A stretch of 64,000 bases of DNA from Maratus speciosus (Eukaryota; Arthropoda; Arachnida; Araneae; Salticidae). The stretch covers positions 513,655,100 to 513,719,099 of the forward strand of contig OZ010792.1 in the NCBI GenBank assembly GCA_963932465.1. Direction: 5' to 3'. Of the stretch, positions 1 through 10,137 are shown piece after piece. Under the pieces are notes generated by a model. The model made no database searches. It was not told where the DNA came from and was given only the letters and a program-made list of their open reading frames with translations. Numbering within the stretch: position 1 is the stretch's first letter; every line of letters begins with the position of its first letter. The position numbers and the translations under genes are program-made.

Positions 1-466
1 TTTGTGCCTTTTTAGGCAATTAATTTAACTCTGGTGTCAAATTAAGGATGACGGTCAATAAATTCCCCTGCCCTATTCTGTCAGGAAACTCTCAAAGAAA
101 TAGATAAATTAATGAAATCGTCATAATTTGTTTCCGACCAAAAAAATTTGCATTTACTGAACTCCGAAAGAACTTGGAAATAAAAATTATAGAATGATAA
201 AACCGTGAAATCAAAGAAAACGTCAATGTATTCATTTTTTTTTTTAAACTCTACAGTAATTAACTTATGTAATTAACTTTTGTTTTGAAACTTACATTTT
301 CATATTTTTTCCTAATATGAAAAATAAATTTTAGTAACATTAATTGTTACCTTTTTCCAACAATTAAAATCTAGATTTAAACATGACCTCCATTAAGAGA
401 CCAACTCTCGGAGCGACCATTTTTTATTGGAACGGAAAGTGGCCGCTTTAGGGGGGTTTTACTGTA
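1..466 (-). mobile_element. pogo/Tigger-like DNA element, partial (runs off left edge)
   Basis: This segment is the inverted counterpart of 18965-19753: both share the blocks around the 'acatgacctccattaag' and 'gaccaactctcggagcgacc' stretches and the AT-rich interior. The visible end at 461-466 reads '...ctttaggggggttttactgta', the inverse of the other copy's terminus. Ends of the type CAGT(A/G)AAA-CTCCCT-AAGCGACC with a TA-like target are known from Tigger/pogo elements. No transposase reading frame remains. Confidence 0.6.
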
Positions 467-651
467 TCCCAAAAAACTTCGAAATATATACTAAAGATAC
501 TTTAATTGCTTAAAAGACGCCAAATATCAGTAAAAAAAAACATTAAAATATTGACATCCTTCGATTAATTCACTCAATTATAGTATTGAAACTATAGAGG
601 GCATTGTATCTTCACTTTATAATAGAAACTGATCTCGCATTCCAGTGTTTT

Positions 652-1785
652 ATGTACCGTCATGGAAAAAAAAGTAAACACCCCCTACTAACTCTGCAAA
701 TAATTATAATAGAAGAAAGTTACTGGTACCAAACGATTGGAAATAAAGTCTACTTTTAAATGATGTATATGAAATTTCCTTAGAGGGCCATCTACAAATG
801 AAAACTAGACCATACCTTATTTTTTTTTCAACGGCAACACCGAATTTTGACAACATATTTTAAATCTTCGATTCAAACTGTGTCCAGAAAGGAAATTTCA
901 AGTCATTTGGATGTTACGTTTTTGAATTATAAACATTCAAAATTTAGAGCTTCTAATGTTAAATTACATGTTCATATTTTTAATAATATCTCCTGAAATT
1001 ATATTTCTAATGTGATAATTTTGTGTGTGGTTATAATACTAAAAAACTCAAACACAAAAACATTGAATTTGCCATTTTAAAAACTTTATAATATGAATTA
1101 CGAATTGTGAAATTAATATTAAAAAAATATGAATAGCAGCGTACAATTTTTTGTTGATTTATATTTATTATATCCCGCTTTATGCGAATTCTCAATTCCA
1201 AATTTTTCTTCCAAGTAGTTTTCGAACTAGGATTTTTAAAAAAACCCGTCAAAATGATGGTTTAAGCGTCTTTGATATGCAGAAAAGCATAATTTGAAAA
1301 AAAATATATATTTTATTCATTTTATTGAAACGTTTGGGCTTCCAATAATTGAAACATATTAAGCGAGTGAAATGGTCCATGTTGGCAAGAAATAATACAT
1401 TAACAGAAGTGACATAGTCATTCTGTAGCATTTCAACAATCGAGTACCGAATCGAGTACCAATTTGGATACAATCCCTAAAATAGGCTCATTTTAAAATA
1501 ATTAATTTCTCTGAAACTAATCGTACGAATTTCATGAAAATTTGTATTTACACTAATTGAAGAATGTAGAATTTATTTATGGTGTCAAACTTGATTATTG
1601 CACTTTAAAAAAACAAAGTTTGGGTTCGTTTTGATATGTAGATGCCCCCCCCCCCCTAAGCACATTTTATATACATCATTTAAAAGTAGATTTTATTTCC
1701 AATTGTTTGGTACCAGTAACTTTCTTCTATAATAATTTGTTGCAGAGTTAGTAGGTGTTTAGTTTTTTTTTCCACGACTATACAT
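652..1785. mobile_element. Tc1/mariner-like non-autonomous element with ~140-bp TIRs
   Basis: Terminal inverted repeats of about 140 bp: 655-800 matches the reverse complement of 1640-1782 (shared blocks 'aagaaagttactggtacca' and 'tacttttaaatgatgtata'). The ends read TA(C/T)(C/A)GTC(A/G)TGG, with 'atgta' outside both ends, in keeping with TA-target Tc1-type elements. The interior is AT-rich with no transposase frame. A C-run sits at the inner edge of the right repeat (near 1645). Confidence 0.65.
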
Positions 1786-1808
1786 TGTATTTGTGTTTTT
1801 TATGTGTT

Positions 1809-1867
1809 CTGATGATGATTAAGTGATTAATAATATTCGAACATGTCGAATGAATCGAAACATGTCA
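1809..1867 (+). other. Hammerhead-ribozyme-like motif (candidate)
   Basis: The plus strand shows CTGATGA, then an AT-rich stretch able to fold (GATT...AATC at the ends, with an inner ATTCGA/TCGAAT hairpin), then GAAA and 'CATGTC'. This order (CUGANGA, stem II, GAAA, short stem III, NUH) is the hammerhead layout known from Penelope-like retroelements. One extra base separates CTGATGA from the stem, and stem II is irregular, so activity is doubtful. Confidence 0.3.
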
Positions 1868-1952
1868 ATATTTTAATGGTTTTTTTTTAATTGATATTTG
1901 ACTTTTTTAAAGTAATTAAAGTGTTTTTAGTATATATTTTGAAGTTTTTTGG

Positions 1953-3073
1953 AATATATATTTTGTGGTGTTATCAAGAAATTTGATTAAAAAATCGATT
2001 TAAAAACAGGGTAAATATTGAAACTAACTACTCAAATTCCTGTAATGCAAAATGAAATTTCAATTCTGATGCTTTTTCGCAGAGATAAAAGATTTTATAT
2101 TTATATACAAGCTGTACATCTAAACAGTTGTTTATACTTAAAATGCTGTTTTCTCAAAATTGAAAATTGCGCACCTTTCTAAATTTTGAAGCATTCCATG
2201 CGCATTTCTAATACTCTAATTATTTTGAAATTTATACTGTATATCCTCTATACAATAATAAATATATATTAGCATAAAAAATTTGTATTTCAGGAGTATT
2301 TTAGTGTTGAAATTTGTGTGCATATGAAAATATATAGCTACATAAAAAAAAGAAAAAAGCTTAATTATAATTTAAAAAGAAAAAAAAAGAGCATAATTAT
2401 AAAGAAAAAAAAATTCTTATTATAAATTCAGCGAACTGTTATAATTCATACCAACTTCCCTTGTAGTATATGAAAAATATCTCACATATAAATATTGTCA
2501 CATTTTATGCAAAAGAAATTCACTTGGAACATTTTGAAATATGTAATTTTTTTGTAGTATTAAAATATTTAAAATGCAATAACTAAAAATATTTTTAATA
2601 TTTTAATTTCAAATTTTGTGCATAAGTATTCTAAAGTGTTCTTAACAGCTCTGCCAAATTTCAAGCAAAACGATTAAAAGTTTTAAAATTTAGTTTTCAA
2701 AGTCCATTATCGCTTTAATCAATATTTAAAGATTTTGAATTTAAAAAAATAATTAATTAATATTTATTAAATTTATTAAAGGCCAAAAAATCATTTTTAT
2801 AGTAAAAGACTGAAGGCGACATCAGGCCAAAAATGAAAATTTTATATTTATATTTTTTAGAATTAATATTTTTGTTAACACAAAATTGAATATCAAATAT
2901 TTTTTTCGATCTACCGTAATTTGTGTAATTTTCTTGTGCAATTCTAATGAAACTTCTCAATTTAATAGACTTTATGTTTAACTTGCATTTAAAAGACGTT
3001 AAATTATTGATTAATTAATTAATTAATTAATGTTATAATTATTAAAGGCTAGGGAACATTTTTACAGTAAAAG
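1953..3073. other. AT-rich intergenic DNA, no gene
   Basis: No credible coding frame. Purine-rich A/G tracts lie around 2345-2415. Two diverged direct copies of a ~65-bp block (about 2750-2812 and 3005-3075) share 'attaattaat', 'ttattaaaggc' and 'agtaaaagtctt/actgaaggc', suggesting decayed repeat DNA. Confidence 0.6.
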
Positions 3074-3250
3074 TCTTAAGGCTGTTAGTCAGTAGTCAGT
3101 AAATTCCCGAATCCCCCTCGCTAATGTTAAGTCTATGGGCGTAGAATGCATTCGTACATTTAAAATATCTCATCAGGAAATTATTATTTTCAACTCCCTT
3201 TTTTCTTTGTACTGTTCTTTAAAAATGTTTTTATTTATTGTTTCCTTAGT
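3074..3250. mobile_element. Half copy of the TTAA-target MITE found at 52857-53217
   Basis: The stretch from 'cttaaggctgttagtcag' through 'gctaatgttaagtctatgg', 'tgcattcgtacatttaaa' and 'atatctcatcaggaaat' matches one arm of the palindromic MITE at 52857-53217. The second arm is missing, so this is a truncated copy. Confidence 0.6.
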
Positions 3251-3731
3251 GGTGGTGGCTGGGAGGGGGGGGGGGGGGGGGGCAATTAAAATTTTATGAT
3301 CTTGTCCCTTGAAAATAAAGGCGAGTTTTTTTTTTTAACCAGATTTGTAATAAAAGGAATTTAGAAACACAAAAATTATTAATTCAAAGAAATTTTAAAA
3401 TTTAAAATTATAACTTAAAATGTATCGGATGTTTTATCAACAAATTTTAAACACATCAGTTTTCCCTTGCGATCAACAGCATTACATTTTTTTTCAAATA
3501 AATTCATTTCTATGTATATATATATAACCATTATAGAATATTACAAATCATCATCATTTTTAAATAAAATTTATAAATTGAGTATCATATATATATATAT
3601 ATATAATAAACATTCTGAATCTATACTTCAACCTTCAGTAATTAAAAAAAATTCATACACAAAAGATTGATTACTTTATATTTGATCAGATTTAATTATT
3701 AAAACTTTCTATAATAATGGAAACTACTTAC
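3251..3731. other. Intronic/intergenic AT-rich DNA with G-run and (TA)n
   Basis: Holds a homopolymer G tract (about 3264-3282) and TA microsatellites (about 3515-3528 and 3588-3604). It lies directly downstream of the splice donor of the exon at 3732-5351, so its right part is the start of that gene's first coding intron. No further exon was recognised towards position 1. Confidence 0.55.
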
Positions 3732-5351
3732 TTCGGATGTTTGTTGAGTTTCTGCGGTTAATTTTGTTTTCCATGAAGGTGTAACATCTTTCTTTTCGGG
3801 TTCAGTCTTTTTTTCGGGTTCTTTTGCCGTTGAAAGAGAAGTTCCCCATTTTTTCTCGGGTTCCTTGGTGGATGATAAAGTTGAACCCCATTTCCTTTCT
3901 GGTTCTTTTGTAGTTAAGGATGAACCCAATTTCTTTTCAGGCTCTTTTGATGTAAGTGAGGACCCCCACTTCTTTTCAGGTTCTTTAGCTGTACTTGTAA
4001 GTGAGGAACCCCACTTCTTTTCAGGTTCTTTAGCTGTGGTTGTAAGGGAGGAACCCCACTTCTTTTCAGGCTCTTTCGCTGTTGTGAGCGAGGAACCCCA
4101 TTTCTTTTCGGGTTCTTTAGAAGCTGTAAGTGAAGTACCCCATTTCTTTTCGGGTTCCTTGGTCGTTGTATTGCTTTTCTTTTCAGGCTCATCGGATTCT
4201 GATTCCTCACTTTCAGACTCTTCACTGCTAGATGATGAAGGCTGCTTAGGTTTAGAAACTGCGGTTGTTTTGGGGGTTGGAGTAGGTTCAGAACTTCTAA
4301 GATTTGAAAATCTTGATAATACTGGTTTTGGCGCTTCTTTTGGTTTTTCCTCAACTTTTTTAACATCTTGAGTACTGTCTTTAGATTCAAACGACCTGGA
4401 AAATCGCGAGTCAGATAATTTTGCCACTGAGTCTTTCGATTTGGAATCAGCAGTTTCAAATTTTGATGCTCTCGCTCTGATTTCACTAAACTTAGTATCA
4501 CGTAACCTAACTTCACCAACTTTCGTATCACTCGGCCTTCGCTCTCCAAATTTTGATTCAAAGGGTTTTTTGTCAGTTTTGGTTTCTGTCGATTCTTTCG
4601 TGCTCGTGGGGGTCTCAAATCTAGATCGAAAACTACTACTTCTGTTTAAAGAATCTTTGGTAGAACTAGATTTACTACTATCTACCTCTGTTTCTTTCTT
4701 CTCTTTTGATCGTGGAAATTCAAATTTTTTAACTAGATCTTTATTTTCTGAGGTCTTGGGGGGTAACTCTGGAGCTTTATTGTCTGACTGAGATTTAGTT
4801 TCGTTTGGTGATTCAAAGCTTTTTTGTCTAGATAAATTTGGAGTTGCTGATACGTCATTTTTAGTCCTGCTGACAGAAGTGTCATTACTATCCCTATACC
4901 TTCTCCTGGTGAGATCTGGTAATTTAATAACAGCTACTGTGTCAACGTTTGTACTTTCTGAATCATCAGCAGTATCTGCAAATGTGCTTTTGTAACTCGC
5001 TCTAGAATCGTCTGCATTTCGAAATAAAGAATCTATTTTCTCTTTTTGTTCTTCGTTAATTTTCTTTTCTTGGAACCAACTAGATGTCGAAGATGATCTT
5101 TGCCTAGTTCTCCTACCTAGTGACGTGGTCTCTGTGATCGTAAAACTTGCCGATTGATCAACTCTAGAACTTTCTTCTTTTTTTGGACTTTCTGTGATTG
5201 CCACTGATTCCCTTCTCCTGCGTGGTAAGGGAAGCGTGAAGCTCGAAGACACTTCATTGCTAGAATTGTGGTCTTGTATGTCTTTGAAACAGCGGCGACA
5301 TCGATTAGGTTTCACATGATGGGGTATAAAACCAGGGCAAACGGTATTCAT
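3732..5351 (-). CDS. First coding exon (540 codons) of a repeat-containing, probably cytoskeleton-associated protein; partial gene
   Basis: The ATG at 5349-5351 has A at -3. The exon ends in phase 0 at the donor ('GAA' then GTAAGT, reverse complement of 3726-3731); reading on soon meets stops inside the intron. Residues 5-28 form a Cys-x12-Cys-x2-Cys-x6-His motif close to the N-terminal motif of actin-associated proteins such as MPRIP and PEAK1 (family recall, not searched). The middle is rich in Ser, Arg, Lys and Thr, with a proline patch (P-E-L-P-P-K) near residue 190 and a Ser/Glu/Asp tract near 370-390. Residues about 395-520 hold eight 12-15-residue units built on KEPEKKWG, then two partial units. 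The protein looks mostly disordered. A scaffold or cytoskeletal role is inference; the rest of the gene lies downstream, probably outside the window, and I do not recognise the gene. Confidence 0.85.
3800..4170 (-). repeat. Coding minisatellite (KEPEKKWG-type units) inside the exon
   Basis: Eight near-identical units of 36-45 bp, plus two partial ones, encode K-E-P-E-K-K-W-G followed by (S/T)-(S/T)-L-(T/S) and 1-4 linker residues (Thr, Ser, Ala). Unit lengths vary only by whole codons and the frame is open throughout, so copy number has changed under coding constraint. Single changes (Trp to Leu, Lys to Arg) mark individual units. Confidence 0.85.
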
Positions 5352-6329
5352 TTTTACCAAATGATATATTTAACCACTTCGATGTAATAAATAATTTATA
5401 AATTCATAACATGAAAAATAAAATATATAACATGATCGCTACAATACATATATTAACTTTCAAAGAAAACAATCAATAATTTACTCTGTATTCAAATATA
5501 ACTTCTGACAATGGAATGGTTATAAATATAATATGAAACTTTCTCACGAAAAATCAAAAGCCTACATTGAAATTTTAAAGATGATTCACTCGTTAGCATT
5601 TAAATGTACGGATAATATAAATATATAATGTAGATATCTATCAGTAAGATGTTGCTGTAAAATTTGAAAGCAGTTATCACAAAAATTATCCAATATTATA
5701 GAGTAATAATTATGAAATCACTAAAACAAAATTCAGAAAATTACTCTTGTGGCACTTTTAAAATGTTGTAGCACAATTTTCATAAATATTTAACTAATCA
5801 GTTATAACTTGGATGTGGTAATAAATATTGATAATAAAGAAATATAATCTTGTAAAATGATATGCAACATAAGGAATTTCATATTCTAAAATTCAGAATT
5901 CACTGTTGAAATTCAATTTAAAAAAACTGCAAACGTTGTCTTGTATTATTCCTTGATATATCAGTAAAGTTTAGAAAAACACCAGGAGGCCACTGAAAAA
6001 CACACACTTGAAGATGTATATCAAAACAGTAAAAAAAAAAGAAAAAATCCACAAATGAAATCAAACAGCAATTATTCTTTTTCACACAATAAACACACGA
6101 TTATCGATATAACCATAAATTTTCTTGGTATACATAATCCAACGCAATGTTTGTTGCAGTAGTTAGGAAACACGAAAATAAATAAATATGGGTAAACTAT
6201 CTAATAATGATTTTTTACGCATGGAACATTCCAAGAATGCTAAAAATTTCTCCGGGGTGTTGCAAAAAATAAATATCACAAAAGCGTGAGGACTCTTAGA
6301 ATGCACAAAACGCATAAATATACAGCAAT
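5352..6329 (-). other. 5' untranslated region / upstream DNA of the exon at 3732-5351
   Basis: AT-rich, without open frames or recognisable repeats. No clear 3' splice site lies just before the ATG, so the exon probably continues upstream as 5' UTR for an unknown distance. I cannot place its upstream end. Confidence 0.4.
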
Positions 6330-6510
6330 AAAAACAAAAAGGGGCCCCTTCAGCGGCCCCTTTTTTTCACATTCGGGGCCGCTCTTTTCCTAACTGTACA
6401 AGAGTTGAGCAACGCATTTTGCGAAGTTCTGCCGGGACGGTAGGGTTGTTATTTTCCCCCCAACATCTACCGCCAAGCTTGGCACAACTGAAGAGGCGGT
6501 ATTGAACAAT
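6330..6510 (-). promoter_or_regulatory. Candidate promoter / GC-rich island
   Basis: A short GC-rich island in otherwise AT-rich DNA, 1.1 kb upstream of the start codon at 5351. It contains 'ggggcccc' and 'gcggcccc' blocks and, on the minus strand, TTCAGTTG (about 6484-6491), which fits the arthropod initiator TCAGTT. No TATA box at the expected place. A promoter for the minus-strand gene is inference from position and composition only. Confidence 0.3.
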
Positions 6511-7770
6511 AGAAAAAGATAGCATCATTTAGATAAGTAACTCAATTATTTTTTTAATACTAAATAATGATGTTTTGCTGAAGGAAGTCTTTTTTGCATT
6601 TTTCGTTAGAAAATTAGTTATAACTTAAGGCTTGAATTTTCTTCCTCAGTCGATTTATATTGACTTAAAAAACTGTCTTCAACGATGTGTATAAAAAATA
6701 TTTTTTAATATATATATTTACATACACAAATATTGAAGGGATAATACAATTTTGTTGATTTTTCCCCTTAACCCCTTTGCGACGAGTGTCTTTTACAGAA
6801 TTTTTAATATTTTTTTACCCGTTTTTCAAAACAGAAAGTTTTGCCTAGTTGAATCGAGAAAATGCCCTGATTAAATAATGCGAAATTTACAATAAAAAAT
6901 AACTGGTGGAAATAATCAAAGATTTTGATCATTTTGTGCGTCACGTGAGGGTTAAGGGAGAGGGAGTAAATATGCTTGTTTGTTTTGATTCCTTATGAAT
7001 TTTGTTGTGATGTTATATTGACTGTCTGTTTTCTTCTATTGTGCATATTTTAAGTGCAATAACAGTTTTCTGATAGCTACGAAATTTGAATATGTAGTTG
7101 AAGTGATGTACGGCATTTATTTTCTTTGAAATTGTTCATTGCATCAGAAGTAGTTTTTTCTTTTTTTACTCCCATGTAATAATTGAATAGGTTGTATAAT
7201 TCGAATAGATAAAAATAATTTATATATATATCCCATTATGTTATGGCGTGAAAAAAATCATGATTTTTTTTTTTTATAAACAAAAAATAGGATTTTATCT
7301 TTTATTTAAATCAGATTTTTTTTTATTTAAGTAGGACTTTTAGTAATTTTTTTTTTCTGCATGAAGATATTGCATGAAGATATTGACTATCAACAATTGT
7401 ATGTTTCCAAAACAGTTAAGACTCTAATTAGATTACATTAACCTTCACTGCACCGCCTCACGTGCCACATCTAGCACATACCTAAAAACACTGTAATTCT
7501 TATTATGTGCCATGAATTTGGCCAAAATGATCTCTATCCCTGATCAAGAACAGTCCAAAGAATGGAATAACACTTATTTTGTCCATGTCAGATGGCTGCA
7601 TTTGACAAAAAATTAGAATTTGTTCTTCGGAAACAAAGAAAAATTCGATCAAGCTATTAAAGTAAAATTTACTTTCATTATTTTTACTGAATACTTAAAA
7701 ATATTAATATAAAGAAAGTTGCAGAGTGTTAAGCAGATAAAATTAATTAATTTAAGTTCATTTAGTTGTA

Positions 7771-7775
<5 letters not shown>
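6511..7775. other. AT-rich intergenic DNA, no gene
   Basis: No coding frame, no clear inverted repeat. T-runs near 7265-7350 and a short direct repeat ('gcatgaagatatt' twice, 7361-7386) are the only structure seen. Confidence 0.55.
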
Positions 7776-7811
<36 letters not shown>

Positions 7812-7875
7812 AGCTCAGAAAGATCAAAAGTAAAACTAAAAGTAAAAAATAAAAATAAAAATAAAAATAAAATCC
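7776..7875. repeat. (TA)n microsatellite followed by an (AAAAT)n-like tract
   Basis: An AT dinucleotide run covers about 7772-7811, with one G interruption; an A-rich tract of repeated 'aaaata' units follows near 7845-7871. It sits just outside the left end of the reverse-transcriptase element. Confidence 0.8.
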
Positions 7876-8481
7876 ATGCGATAAGCGCTACAGCTGCATA
7901 TAACCACACAGATTATATATAGCACATTATGTTTTAAATGCGTTTGTCAGACCCAGAATCCTGCACCATAAATAAACTAAGTATAACCATAAAACATGCA
8001 AGAAATTTAAACAGATATAACCTGAACAAGAAAAAACAACAAAAGGCTGTGGCCTCTTCAGCGGTGGGCATTATAGAAAGCACAGCAATGTTTCAGATTA
8101 ATTACAATTTACAACAAACTATTATTCAGTAGTGGCAGTGGGTTTCGGCCAGAGTGTCGCAAAGCATAAATCAAATGCATAAAAACAATTGAAAGCATAT
8201 CGCGAACCCTCCCCCACCGGACACGACGCCACAATAAACAGTGCATCTCGAAGATACCACTGATCCAGAACGTATGTTTAATGTATACTGAAACAATAAA
8301 ATTATTTTACCCAAATCCGAGCAACACAGCCACAAAAAACAATAACTAAATTCCAGTGATCCATAATCTGTCCATAAACGTTCCATGTCTGTTGCCACAC
8401 AATTGCAGACATCCTTGTAAAACCGTCCAAAAAAGGCTTTAGGTTATACAAATCATTAACTGTCAATCGCATAGCAACTCC

Positions 8482-9108
8482 TCAAAAATGAAGACTGTCT
8501 GTAAAACTAGTATATTTATTAATGAAATTCAAAGGTATATTGTTTTTATAATACAAAATGCTGGTTAAATTAAAAAGTTCTTTAAAAAATAAATTTTTAT
8601 TCGAACAGAGTTTATAGTAGCGAAAAATCTGACCTATTATGATATTGACGTAAACGCGTTTATGGATATTTGAACTCCAATTAACTAAATGGTTAACTTC
8701 AAAATTAAAGTTATCCCGTTTATTATAAATTGATATGTGTATACCGTTTGAAATGTTTATTTTCAAATCAAGATAATCAGCAGCACTATTATTTTCATTT
8801 GTTTTTTTCAAAACCAGCATATCGGGATAAATGTTACATGATATCCCCAAAAAATCGCGATCACAGTTCAAAATTATCAAATCATCGATATATCTAAAAG
8901 CCAGAAAATTAACATCTTTATTGACACTACAAAATTGAAATTCATAATAAAATAAAAATAAGTTAGCTGCCGTTGAAGAATAACTTGTTCCCATTCCTAT
9001 TCCATTATTCTGTAAATATATATTTGAACCTGTATAAACATAGTTGTTATATAAACAAAAATTACATAATAATTTAAATAAATTAAAATCTAAATCTGTG
9101 TCAGCTAT
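8482..9108 (-). pseudogene. Reverse transcriptase C-terminal half, YIDD type (5'-truncated)
   Basis: Reads through G-I-G-M-G-T (a PxGxxxS-like motif), then F-R-Y-I-D-D (the catalytic box), then Y-L-D-L and Y-N-K-R-D-N-F-N-F, a domain order seen in Penelope-like and related invertebrate reverse transcriptases. The frame stays open from the truncation point at about 9109 to a stop at 8482. The N-terminal fingers and first catalytic Asp are absent, so the copy cannot work alone. No endonuclease domain follows the stop. Family assignment (Penelope-like versus a related group) is by motif recall only. The frame runs a few codons past 9109 into the inverted copy; those residues are not part of the protein. 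Confidence 0.7.
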
Positions 9109-9118
9109 AATTATGAAT

Positions 9119-9576
9119 TTCAATTTTGTAGTGTCAATAAAGATGTTAATTTTCTGGCTTTTAGATATATCGATGATTTGATAATTTTGAACTGTGATCG
9201 CGATTTTTTGGGGATATCATGTAACATTTATCCCGATATGCTGGTTTTGAAAAAAACAAATGAAAATAATAGTGCTGCTGATTATCTTGATTTGAAAATA
9301 AACATTTCAAACGGTATACACATATCAATTTATAATAAACGGGATAACTTTAATTTTGAAGTTAACCATTTAGTTAATTGGAGTTCAAATATCCATAAAC
9401 GCGTTTACGTCAATATCATAATAGGTCAGATTTTTCGCTACTATAAACTCTGTTCGAATAAAAATTTATTTTTTAAAGAACTTTTTAATTTAACCAGCAT
9501 TTTGTATTATAAAAACAATATACCTTTGAATTTCATTAATAAATATACTAGTTTTACAGACAGTCTTCATTTTTGA
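9119..9576 (+). pseudogene. Second, shorter copy of the same reverse transcriptase fragment
   Basis: The plus-strand twin of 8482-8940. The frame begins just before the N-F-L-A-F-R-Y-I-D-D segment at the inversion junction and ends at the same stop context (...T-S-F-T-D-S-L-H-F). Its protein sequence matches the minus copy wherever the two overlap. It lacks everything N-terminal to the YIDD box, so it is non-functional. Confidence 0.7.
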
Positions 9577-10137
9577 GGAGTTGCTATGCGATTGACAGTT
9601 AATGATTTGTATAACCTAAAGCCTTTTTTGGACGGTTTTACAAGGATGTCTGCAATTGTGTGGCAACAGACATGGAACGTTTATGGACAGATTATGGATC
9701 ACTGGAATTTAGTTATTGTTTTTTGTGGCTGTGTTGCTCGGATTTGGGTAAAATAATTTTATTGTTTCAGTATACATTAAACATACGTTCTGAATCAGTG
9801 GTATCTTCGAGATGCACTGTTTATTGTGGCGTCGGGTCCGGTGGGGGAGTGTTCGCGATATGCTTTCAATTGTTTTTATGCATTTGATTTATGCTTTGCG
9901 ACACTCTGGCCGAAACCCACTGCCACTACTGAATAATAGTTTGTTGTAAATTGTAATTAATCTGAAACATTGCTGTGCTTTCTATAATGCCCACCGCTGA
10001 AGAGGCCACAGCCTTTTGTTGTTTTTTCTTGTTCAGGTTATATCTGTTTAAATTTCTTGCATGTTTTATGGTTATACTTAGTTTATTTATGGTGCAGGAT
10101 TCTGGGTCTGACAAACGCATTTAAAACATAATGTGCT

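Larger units (their letters stand above)
469..1952. repeat. Large inverted-repeat (foldback-like) element enclosing a second TIR element
   Basis: Outer arms of about 95 bp (469-565 and 1850-1952) are inverted copies: both contain 'ccaaaaaacttc(g/a)aaatatatac' and 'cattaaaatattgacat'. Between them lies the inner TIR element 652-1785. The right arm also holds a hammerhead-like motif (1809-1867). The two inverted-repeat systems differ in sequence, so this is either one composite foldback element or a nested insertion. No coding potential is visible. Confidence 0.6.
7921..10137. mobile_element. Head-to-head pair of 5'-truncated reverse-transcriptase element copies
   Basis: Arms 7921-8948 and 9110-10137 are inverted copies of exactly equal length (1,028 bp), differing at only a few bases (three seen around 8210-8270/9790-9850). 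The 161-bp spacer 8949-9109 continues the reading frame of the left (minus) copy. So the minus copy (7921-9109, 1,189 bp) is longer at its 5' side than the plus copy (9110-10137). The right outer end abuts a (TA)n tract. About 540 bp of non-coding DNA follows each RT stop and must be the element's 3' part. Confidence 0.75.

Noticed and set aside
3865..4371. 168-codon plus-strand open frame across the exon
   Set aside because: It is the antisense of the KEPEKKWG repeat: repeated codons keep the other strand open. The minus frame has the ATG, splice donor and the ordered N-terminal motif.
3914..4618. 234-codon minus-strand frame within the exon
   Set aside because: A shifted reading of the same repeats; Arg/Leu/Asn-rich with no motif, and overlapped entirely by the better frame.
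8171..8398. 75-codon frames with Cys/Leu-rich sequence in both arms of the head-to-head element
   Set aside because: They lie in the 3' non-coding part after the RT stop, differ between the arms by amino-acid changes and show no domain.
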